A stretch of 9,213 nucleotides of DNA from Planctomycetota bacterium (GTDB lineage Bacteria; Planctomycetota; SBBH01; JAHFOU01): assembly GCA_023261525.1 (NCBI GenBank), contig JAHFOU010000026.1, positions 1-9,213 of the forward strand, written 5' to 3'. Positions 1 to 5,499 of this stretch are shown one piece after another; the first letter of the stretch is position 1, and each line of letters starts with the position of its first letter. Below the pieces are notes generated by a model. It had not been told where the DNA came from and did no database searches. It saw nothing but the letters and a program-made list of their open reading frames with translations. The translations under genes were made by a program, and so were the position numbers.

Positions 1-14
1 ACGGCTCGGGGCGC

Positions 15-20
15 TACAAT
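15..20 (+). promoter_or_regulatory. Putative -10 element (TACAAT) of the ORF6N gene
   Basis: TACAAT matches five of six bases of the sigma-70 -10 consensus and ends 10 bases before the ATG at 31. Its -35 would lie beyond the left edge, so it cannot be checked. Transcription would begin near base 27, leaving a leader of only a few bases. No Shine-Dalgarno is seen before this ATG. Confidence 0.4.
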
Positions 21-30
21 CTCCCAGAGC

Positions 31-576
31 ATGCGGCATCTCCCAGCAAAGAAGCCTGTCACGGAACACCTCATCCGCTTGGCGCGAGGCCAGCGGGTCA
101 TCCTCGACTCCGATCTCGCGACAATCTATGGGGTCTCGACCACGCGGCTGAACCAGCAGGTCCAAAGGAATCTGGACCGCTTCCCAGCCGATTTCATGTT
201 CCGTCTCTCCCAGAGAGAAACCCAGATCTTGATATTGCAAACTGCAACATCAAGTTCCCAATGGGGCGGCCGACGAGGTTCCCCGAGAGTCTTCACGGAG
301 CACGGGGCCATCATGCTAGCCGCCGTCCTTAACACTCCTGTCGCGATCCGCGCCAGCGTGCAGGTCGTCCGGGCATTCGTGAAGCTCCGCCGCATGATGT
401 CAGCCAGCCGCCAGATCCTCCAGCGGTTGGATGCCCTGGAGAAGACCTCCTCGGGCCATGACAACCATATTCGCGCCCTGTTTGAGACGATCCGGGAGAT
501 GATGGACCCCGAGGCGCCGCCCCCCCGGCGTATCGGCTTCAAGGTCGAGGAGAAGGCGAGGCATTACCGCACATGA
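31..576 (+). CDS. ORF6N-domain protein (KilA-N-like, probable DNA-binding)
   Basis: A 181-residue protein with the ORF6N signature. Visible motifs are RGQRVILDSDLATIYGV at residues 19-35, RNLDRFPADFMF at 46-57, FTEHGAIML at 88-96, a helical, probably coiled-coil stretch at about 124-157, and a terminal RRIGF at 166-170. ORF6N domains occur in phage antirepressor-like proteins and as free-standing chromosomal genes. They are thought to bind DNA, but no role is established for the chromosomal type. The length and both ends match free-standing copies, so it looks intact. The frame stays open to the left edge; residue 1 is chosen because the domain begins soon after it and a -10-like box lies just upstream. 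Codon use is less G+C-biased than in its neighbours (ATA, ACA and TTG codons; A+T-rich around 225-260), which suggests acquisition by transfer. Its TGA overlaps the rimO ATG. Confidence 0.85.
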   Translation: MRHLPAKKPVTEHLIRLARGQRVILDSDLATIYGVSTTRLNQQVQRNLDRFPADFMFRLSQRETQILILQTATSSSQWGGRRGSPRVFTEHGAIMLAAVLNTPVAIRASVQVVRAFVKLRRMMSASRQILQRLDALEKTSSGHDNHIRALFETIREMMDPEAPPPRRIGFKVEEKARHYRT

Positions 577-1931
577 CCTCCCCCGCCGCCGTCGCCCTGG
601 TCAACCTCGGCTGTCCCAAGAACCTTGTGGACGCCGAGAAGATGCTGGGATCCCTCGCCGAGGCCGGCTTCGCCGTGGGCGCCGAGCCCGAGGACGCCGA
701 CCTCGTCATCGTGAACACCTGCGGCTTCATCGAGTCCGCGAAGAAGGAGTCCATCGGGGCCATCCTGGACGCGGCCCGGCTCAAGCGCCGGGGCAAGAAG
801 CAGAAGGCTCCCCGCCTCCTCGTGGCCGGCTGCCTCTCCCAGCGCCACGGGGCCGAGCTCATGGCCGAGATCCCCGAGATCGACGGCCTCATCGGGGTGG
901 CCGACCGGGACGAGGCGGTCAAGGCCTGCCGGCGCCTGCTGGAAGGCGACACGGCCCGCACCCCCTTCCTGGAACGGGTGGACTTCCGCCGCTCCGCCGA
1001 TACCGGACGGATGCGCCTCACGCCCCGCCATTACGCTTACCTCAGAATTAGTGACGGCTGTTCCCGCCCCTGCGCCTTCTGCGCCATCCCCGCCATCCGC
1101 GGCAAGCTCCGCTCCAAGGACATCCCCACCGTGCTGGCCGAGGCCCGCGAGCTGGTCGCCGACGGGGCCAAGGAGCTCAACCTCATCGCCCAGGACTCCA
1201 CCGCCTACGGCACCGACCTTCCCGCCGGCCAGCGCACCACCCTCGCCGCTCTGCTGAAGGAGCTGGAAGGCGTCGAGGGCCTGCGCTGGATCCGCATCCT
1301 CTACGCCTACCCCTCGGCCGTGACCGGGGAGCTGATTTCGGAAACCGCCCGGAACCCCAAGGTCATTCCCTACGTGGACATGCCCGTGCAGCACGGCAGT
1401 GACGCCATCCTGACCTCCATGCGCCGCCAGACCACCCGCGCGGAGATCCTGGCCACCCTGAAGGCCTGGCGCGCCGCCGTGCCCGGCCTGGTCTGGAGGA
1501 CCACGGTGATCGCCGGCATGCCCGGCGAAGGCGAGAAGGAGTTCGCGGAGCTGATGGACTTCCTGGAGGAGAGCGCCCCCGAGCGCCTGGGCTGCTTCCC
1601 GTATTCCCCCGAGGAGGGAACGCCCGCGGGCCGCATGGAGAACCAGGTCCCCGAGACCACCAAGAAGAAGCGCCGCGCCGCCGTCATGGTCGCCCAGCAG
1701 AAGCGCCTGACGGCCCTCCAGAAGGGCTGGATCGGACGGAAGACCGAGGCCCTTCTCGAGTCCCGCCTCCCGGCCGGGATCTGGAAGGCCAGGACCTGGC
1801 ACGACGCCCCCGAGGTGGACGGGACCTGCTTCGTGGAGGGCGTGGGCACCTCGGCCAAGGTCGGCGAACTCCTGGACGTCCGACTCACGGGCCAGAGCGG
1901 CTACGACCTCAAGGCCGAGGTGCTGGCGTGA
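573..1931 (+). CDS. rimO: Ribosomal protein S12 methylthiotransferase RimO
   Basis: A radical-SAM methylthiotransferase of 452 residues (E. coli RimO is about 440) that adds a methylthio group to the conserved aspartate of ribosomal protein S12. The N-terminal UPF0004 domain carries its [4Fe-4S] ligands at Cys14 (NLGCPKNLVD), Cys50 (VNTCGF) and Cys87 (VAGCLSQ). The radical-SAM cluster is Cys163-x3-Cys167-x2-Cys170 in DGCSRPCAFCAIP. Downstream are LNLIAQDST (about 202-210), a DMPVQHGSD block and FPYSPEEGTPAG. A TRAM domain occupies roughly the last 65 residues. NLGCPKNLVD separates RimO from its relative MiaB. The ATG is embedded in the stop of the ORF6N gene (ATGA), and the last codons overlap the pgsA GTG. 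The nearest purine-rich stretch (551-561) ends 11 bases upstream, so translation probably depends partly on coupling. Confidence 0.97.
   Translation: MTSPAAVALVNLGCPKNLVDAEKMLGSLAEAGFAVGAEPEDADLVIVNTCGFIESAKKESIGAILDAARLKRRGKKQKAPRLLVAGCLSQRHGAELMAEIPEIDGLIGVADRDEAVKACRRLLEGDTARTPFLERVDFRRSADTGRMRLTPRHYAYLRISDGCSRPCAFCAIPAIRGKLRSKDIPTVLAEARELVADGAKELNLIAQDSTAYGTDLPAGQRTTLAALLKELEGVEGLRWIRILYAYPSAVTGELISETARNPKVIPYVDMPVQHGSDAILTSMRRQTTRAEILATLKAWRAAVPGLVWRTTVIAGMPGEGEKEFAELMDFLEESAPERLGCFPYSPEEGTPAGRMENQVPETTKKKRRAAVMVAQQKRLTALQKGWIGRKTEALLESRLPAGIWKARTWHDAPEVDGTCFVEGVGTSAKVGELLDVRLTGQSGYDLKAEVLA
1917..1920 (+). promoter_or_regulatory. Ribosome binding site of pgsA (GAGG)
   Basis: GAGG lies 7 bases before the GTG at 1928, inside the end of rimO. 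It supports this non-ATG start, which produces the conserved LPNALTGLR amino terminus of the family. Confidence 0.55.
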
Positions 1932-2527
1932 AGCACAAGGTCCTCAACCTCCCGAATGCCCTGACGGGCCTGCGCTTCCTGCTCTCCTTCGTCTTCTTCC
2001 TCCTGTTGCGCTACAAGGGCGGGGCCTGGATGTACGCCGCCCTCGGCGTCCTGGTCGTCAACGGCATCACCGACCTCCTGGACGGCTACCTCGCCCGCAA
2101 GTGGGGGGAGGAGACCGTCTTCGGCCGCATCGCCGACCCCTTCGTGGACAAGGTGCTCATCTGCGGGGCCTTCATCTTCCTCCTGGTCCGTCCCGAGATG
2201 ACCGGCCACCTCCCGGACAAGGGCGCCGGGCTCTCCGCCTGGATGGTCATGGCCATCGCCGCGCGGGAGTTCCTGGTGACGGGGCTGCGCTCGTACGCCG
2301 AATCCGCGGGCTGGTCCTTTCCCGCCACCTGGCTGGGCAAGTCCAAGATGGCCACCCAGTTCGCCTGCCTCTGCGCCTCCCTGCTCTACATGGCCCACTT
2401 CGAGAACGACCCCTGGGCCCGCTGGACCATGGCCTCCGTCCTCTGGGTGACCGTGGCCGTGACCGTGGGCTCCTGCGGGACCTATGTCGCCCGCTTCGTC
2501 ACCCTGGCCCGCCAGGAGGCCTCATGA
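1928..2527 (+). CDS. pgsA: CDP-diacylglycerol--glycerol-3-phosphate 3-phosphatidyltransferase PgsA
   Basis: An inner-membrane enzyme that transfers the phosphatidyl group from CDP-diacylglycerol to glycerol-3-phosphate, giving phosphatidylglycerophosphate. The CDP-alcohol phosphatidyltransferase signature D-x2-D-G-x2-A-R-x8-G-x3-D-x3-D is complete: D49, D52, G53, A56, R57, G66, D70 and D74. The usual LPNALTGLR start is at residues 8-16. Several hydrophobic segments (about 12-28, 32-48, 75-90 and 168-188) fit the family's multi-pass fold, and 199 residues is normal. The GTG start shares bases with the rimO stop (GTGA), and the gene's own stop overlaps the pgpA ATG. PgsA is assigned over cardiolipin or phosphatidylserine synthases because of its size, its N-terminus and the adjoining pgpA. 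Confidence 0.93.
   Translation: MKHKVLNLPNALTGLRFLLSFVFFLLLRYKGGAWMYAALGVLVVNGITDLLDGYLARKWGEETVFGRIADPFVDKVLICGAFIFLLVRPEMTGHLPDKGAGLSAWMVMAIAAREFLVTGLRSYAESAGWSFPATWLGKSKMATQFACLCASLLYMAHFENDPWARWTMASVLWVTVAVTVGSCGTYVARFVTLARQEAS
2514..2519 (+). promoter_or_regulatory. Strong ribosome binding site of pgpA (AGGAGG)
   Basis: A full AGGAGG lies 4 bases before the ATG at 2524, within the last pgsA codons. It fixes the pgpA start and shows that the host uses canonical Shine-Dalgarno sites for operon-internal genes. Confidence 0.75.
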
Positions 2528-3024
2528 ACCGATTCTGGCTGACCGTCGGCTGGGTGGGCTACTGCCCCTGGGCCCCGGGGACCTTCGGCTCCCTCGTGGG
2601 ACTCCTCCTGGCCCTGGCGGCCTACCGGGGCCTGCCCCTCCCGGTGGCCCGGGAAGGCATGATCGCCGCCGGGCTCCTGCTCTTCTGCGGCGTGACCCTG
2701 CTCTATGCCGACGGGGCCGAGGCCCTCTTCGGGCGCAAGGACCCCCCCCAGGTGGTATCTGACGAGGTCGCGGGGATGCTGCTCTCCGTGCTCCTCCTGC
2801 CGGCCCTGGACCCCCGCTGGCAGGCCGCGGCCCTGGGCGCGGGCTTCCTGCTCTTCCGGCTCTTCGACATCGTCAAGCCCCCGCCGCTCAGGAGCCTGGA
2901 GCGCCTTCCCGGGGGCTGGGGCATCCTCCTGGACGACCTGGGGGCCGGGCTGATGGCCAACGCCGCCCTCCAGCTCCTCCTGCGCTTCCCCCTGCGTGGC
3001 CTCCTGGCCTACCAGGGCCTGTGA
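2524..3024 (+). CDS. pgpA: Phosphatidylglycerophosphatase A (PgpA)
   Basis: A 166-residue membrane phosphatase (E. coli PgpA is about 170) that removes the phosphate from phosphatidylglycerophosphate to give phosphatidylglycerol, the step after PgsA. Family motifs are APGTFGS at residues 17-23, VSDEVAG at 78-84, FRLFDIVKPPP at 111-121 and GGWGILLDDLGAG at 130-142. The conserved acidic residues D80, E81, D115, D137 and D138 lie in these blocks. Hydrophobic segments at about 23-34, 47-60, 84-93 and 143-154 fit a small integral membrane protein. The start is fixed by AGGAGG and by the ATGA overlap with pgsA, which predicts translational coupling of two consecutive enzymes. The frame is open further upstream, to 2101, but only as a shadow of pgsA. 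Confidence 0.93.
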   Translation: MNRFWLTVGWVGYCPWAPGTFGSLVGLLLALAAYRGLPLPVAREGMIAAGLLLFCGVTLLYADGAEALFGRKDPPQVVSDEVAGMLLSVLLLPALDPRWQAAALGAGFLLFRLFDIVKPPPLRSLERLPGGWGILLDDLGAGLMANAALQLLLRFPLRGLLAYQGL

Positions 3025-3030
3025 TATAAC
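3022..3030 (+). promoter_or_regulatory. Extended -10 promoter overlapping the pgpA stop
   Basis: TGATATAAC is an extended -10 (TG-n-TATAAC, five of six hexamer bases). Its TGA is also the pgpA stop codon. No good -35 is seen at 16-18 bases, as expected for an extended -10 site. With six bases to the GTG at 3037, transcription would begin about at the first base of the start codon. It could give the partner-switch genes their own leaderless transcript. Confidence 0.5.
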
Positions 3031-3036
3031 GCTCCC

Positions 3037-4644
3037 GTGGCCCGCGCCGCCAAGGAGAGGGAGACGGAAGGAAAGGGGCCCGGCGGCCTCTCGCTGAAAG
3101 CCAAGTTCGCCCTCGTCGTCATCCTGGCCCTCTCGGCCCTGGTCTCCGGCTCCATCACCGTCGTCTACCACCTGGCCCTTCAGCGCATCGACTCCGAGAC
3201 CGACAAGCGCGGCGTCTCCCAGCTCTCCACCCTGGCGGCCCTCGGCACCAAGTACTGGAACGAGGCCTACGTCTCCGGCCTGGCCGAGGACGGGCACAAC
3301 AAGGTCCTCCTGGACTACACCCGGCTCAAGGCCAGCGGGAACGACGTCTTCAACCTGATCCTCTACCCCCAGGATGCCACGGCCTTCCTGGCCTCGGCCC
3401 TGCCCGGCAAGGGCTTCGCGATCGAGCAGGGCGTGGAGGGCCCCTTCGCGGCGGACCCTTCCGTGAGCATCCGGCGGGACTGCTTCTTCGTGGACAACAA
3501 GTCCGGCGCGAGGACCCCGGCGCGCCTCTTCCACATGCCCGTCCGCGTGGATTCCGCCGAGACCGTCCTCAAGACCCCCAAGGGGGACCTCCCGCCCGTC
3601 GCCTCCATCACCCTGGTCCTGAACGCCGAGGCCATCGACGAGGCCCGCGGCGAGCTGCGCGGCAGCGTGATCCTGACCACCCTGCTGGCCATCGGGATCG
3701 GGGCGGTGGTGGCCCTGTCCCTGGCCGGCATCGTGACGGGCCCGCTCAAGCTCCTCATGAAGGACATCCGCACCGTCAGCGACGGCAACCTGGAGCACCA
3801 CACCCGCTCCCATTCCAGGGACGAGATCGGGGAGCTGGCCGCGACCTTCAACCACATGACCATCCTGATGAAGGAGGCCCGGACCGCCGACCTGGAGCGC
3901 CTGGGCATCGAGCACGACCTGGAGCTGGCCCGGGACATCCAGTCCAACCTCCTGCCCAAGCGCCTGCCCAAGCTCAAGGGCATGGACGTCCACGCCTTCT
4001 ACCGCGCCGCGAAGGAGGTGGGGGGCGACTACTACGACCTGATCCCGCTCACGGCCCAGCACCTGGGCATCGCCGTGGGGGACGTGGCGGGCAAGGGCGT
4101 CCAGGGCTCCCTGGTCATGGCCATGACGAGGGCCGTGATCCGCGCGGTCTCCCCCGGCATCTCCTCCCCGGCCAGGATCCTGGCCAAGGCCAACCACATC
4201 CTGGCCAAGGACCTGAAGCCCGGCTCCTTCGTGACCCTCTGCTTCCTGACCGTGGACGTCGTCGCGCGCACCGTCACGCTGAGCCGCGCGGGGCACAACC
4301 CCCTCCTGGTCCACCACGCCGGGACCGGCAAGAGCGAGTTCCTCAGCCCCGGCGGGATCGCCCTGGGCTTCGACCCCGGCCCCCTCTTCGAGAAGACCAT
4401 CAAGGAGATCACCATCCCCCTGGCCAAGGGCGACGTGGTGGTGGCCTACACCGACGGGGTGGTGGAGTCGATGAACCCGGCCCGGGACCAGTACGGCAGC
4501 GAGCGGTTCAAGAACCTGATCGCAAGCCGGGCCAAGGGCTCGGCCGCGGAGATCGTCAAGGCCCTGGTGGCCGACCTCGACCTCCACCAGGGCTCCGCAC
4601 CCCAGCACGACGACATCAGCATCGTGGTCCTGAAGGCGCTCTGA
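3037..4644 (+). CDS. Membrane-bound SpoIIE/RsbU-type PP2C phosphatase with HAMP
   Basis: A 535-residue serine phosphatase expected to dephosphorylate the STAS antagonist of a partner switch. It has a charged N-terminus, a first membrane segment at about 23-46, an extracytoplasmic region at 48-207, a second membrane segment at about 209-234, a HAMP domain at about 235-282, a helical linker, and a PPM/SpoIIE phosphatase domain from about 295 to the end. Metal-binding motifs are intact: GGDYYD 329-334, GDVAGKG 348-354, RAGHNP 417-422, YTDGVVE 471-477 and HDD 524-526. The external region resembles a Cache-type sensor only loosely (VASITLVLNAEAI near its end), so its ligand is unknown. The GTG start has no Shine-Dalgarno and follows the pgpA stop by 12 bases; no other in-frame start lies before the first membrane segment. 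The kinase and STAS genes follow on the same strand. Confidence 0.9.
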   Translation: MARAAKERETEGKGPGGLSLKAKFALVVILALSALVSGSITVVYHLALQRIDSETDKRGVSQLSTLAALGTKYWNEAYVSGLAEDGHNKVLLDYTRLKASGNDVFNLILYPQDATAFLASALPGKGFAIEQGVEGPFAADPSVSIRRDCFFVDNKSGARTPARLFHMPVRVDSAETVLKTPKGDLPPVASITLVLNAEAIDEARGELRGSVILTTLLAIGIGAVVALSLAGIVTGPLKLLMKDIRTVSDGNLEHHTRSHSRDEIGELAATFNHMTILMKEARTADLERLGIEHDLELARDIQSNLLPKRLPKLKGMDVHAFYRAAKEVGGDYYDLIPLTAQHLGIAVGDVAGKGVQGSLVMAMTRAVIRAVSPGISSPARILAKANHILAKDLKPGSFVTLCFLTVDVVARTVTLSRAGHNPLLVHHAGTGKSEFLSPGGIALGFDPGPLFEKTIKEITIPLAKGDVVVAYTDGVVESMNPARDQYGSERFKNLIASRAKGSAAEIVKALVADLDLHQGSAPQHDDISIVVLKAL

Positions 4645-4662
4645 GGATGCCGAGATTCCCGC

Positions 4663-4691
4663 TTGGCGCCCGCCCGGGTCTGGAGTAGGCT
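4663..4691 (+). promoter_or_regulatory. Possible promoter of the RsbW-like gene (TTGGCG-17-TAGGCT)
   Basis: TTGGCG at 4663-4668 and TAGGCT at 4686-4691 are separated by 17 bases, and the -10 ends 9 bases before the ATG at 4701. Both hexamers are weak (four and three consensus matches). It lies in the 56-base gap after the phosphatase gene, where I see no terminator, so read-through from upstream is also likely. Confidence 0.35.
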
Positions 4692-4700
4692 TTCCTCACC

Positions 4701-5132
4701 ATGGAGCCGTCGCTTCTCGTGCGCTCGCTCTCCATCCCCAACGAGACCCGGGAGCTCCGCTCCGTGCGGGCCTTCGCGGCCGAGGCCGTCCACCGCGGCG
4801 GGGTCCCCAAGGCCTACGAGAACGGCATCCTCCTGGCCATCGACGAGGCCGTGGCGAACATCATCACCCACGCCTACCAGGAGGGCCGCAAGGACGTCAT
4901 CGAGATCGTGATCGAGGTGGACGCCCGCCGGTTCAGCGTCATCATCCGGGACTCCGGGACCTGCTTCGACCCCAAGACGGTCAGCACCCCGGACCTGTCC
5001 GCCCACGTGGCCGACGGCAAGCGCAACGGCCTCGGGGTCTTCCTGATGCGCCGGGTGATGGACGAGGTGGAATACCTCTTCAAGGAAGGCGTCCGCAACG
5101 AGCTTCGCATGGTCAAGTACCTGGGAACCTAA
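4701..5132 (+). CDS. RsbW-like anti-sigma / partner-switch serine kinase (GHKL ATPase)
   Basis: A cytoplasmic GHKL-fold kinase of 143 residues, the normal length for the RsbW/SpoIIAB class. In such modules it binds the output protein (often a sigma factor) and, when switched, phosphorylates the STAS partner. The ATP-binding boxes are visible: an N-box AIDEAVANIITHAY at 46-59 with E49, N53 and H57; a G1 box RDSGTCFDP at 83-91 with D84 and G86; and a G2 box NGLGVFLMRRVMDEVEY from 109. The ATG follows the phosphatase gene by 56 bases, and no Shine-Dalgarno is visible. The stop overlaps the ribosome binding site of the STAS gene. Nothing in the window shows whether its target is a sigma factor, so a specific rsbW name would overreach. 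Confidence 0.88.
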   Translation: MEPSLLVRSLSIPNETRELRSVRAFAAEAVHRGGVPKAYENGILLAIDEAVANIITHAYQEGRKDVIEIVIEVDARRFSVIIRDSGTCFDPKTVSTPDLSAHVADGKRNGLGVFLMRRVMDEVEYLFKEGVRNELRMVKYLGT

Positions 5133-5135
5133 GGA
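5131..5135 (+). promoter_or_regulatory. Ribosome binding site of the STAS gene (AAGGA)
   Basis: AAGGA lies 6 bases before the ATG at 5142 and shares its first two bases with the TAA stop of the kinase gene. This predicts tight coupling of kinase and antagonist synthesis. Confidence 0.65.
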
Positions 5136-5141
5136 ACACCA

Positions 5142-5495
5142 ATGCCCGACTTCGAGATCAAGACCCAGACCCTGAACGGGGGCGTCGCCCTCGTGGACGT
5201 GAAGGGATACCTGGACGCCCATACCTTCGAACAGCTGGACAAGGCGCTCGGCGACCTGTTCAAGAGCAAGGTCTTCCGCATCGTGGTGAAGCTGGACGAG
5301 CTGGACTACATCTCCAGCGCCGGGGCGGGGGTCTTCATCGGGGTCTTCGGCCGCGCCCAGGAGAACCAGGGCGACATCGTGATCCTGAAGCCCAGCCCCA
5401 ACGTGCGGGAGGTCTTCGACCTCCTGGGCCTCTCCCAGATCTTCAAGATCGTCGAGGACCTGCCCTCGGCGCTGAAGGCGCTCCAGACCGCCTAG
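5142..5495 (+). CDS. STAS-domain anti-sigma factor antagonist (RsbV/SpoIIAA-like)
   Basis: A 117-residue single STAS domain. In partner switching, its unphosphorylated form captures the GHKL kinase and frees the output protein. Phosphorylation by the kinase inactivates it, and the SpoIIE-type phosphatase restores it. The sequence has the opening strand with VALVDVKGYLDAHTFEQL (about 15-32) and the phosphorylation loop LDYISSAGAGVFIG (54-67). SpoIIAA has D-S-S-G here; this protein reads S58-S59-A60-G61, so S59 aligns with the phosphorylated serine and the preceding aspartate is replaced by serine. It ends with VREVFDLLGLSQIFKIVED, typical of the class. It follows the kinase after 9 bases. Its TAG overlaps the stop of the convergent phosphatase gene. 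Confidence 0.9.
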   Translation: MPDFEIKTQTLNGGVALVDVKGYLDAHTFEQLDKALGDLFKSKVFRIVVKLDELDYISSAGAGVFIGVFGRAQENQGDIVILKPSPNVREVFDLLGLSQIFKIVEDLPSALKALQTA

Positions 5496-5499
5496 GCGG
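5488..5499. repeat. 12-base perfect palindrome at the convergent stop codons
   Basis: CCGCCTAGGCGG reads the same on both strands. Its centre CTAG (5492-5495) provides TAG on the plus strand for the STAS gene and TAG on the minus strand for the phosphatase gene. It has no loop and no adjoining T-run, so it is not a standard intrinsic terminator. Confidence 0.8.

Noticed and set aside
2482..4608. A 708-codon open frame on the minus strand opposite pgpA and the phosphatase gene
   Set aside because: It is a by-product of strong C/G bias at third codon positions. The translation is low-complexity (Gly, Gln, Val, Asp, Leu) with no domain, and the plus-strand genes have complete family motifs.
4645..4700. 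Terminator or small gene in the gap after the phosphatase gene
   Set aside because: Only short G+C self-complementarity (CCCGGG) is present, with no T-run and no start codon with a credible reading frame. A weak promoter is the only thing I can propose.
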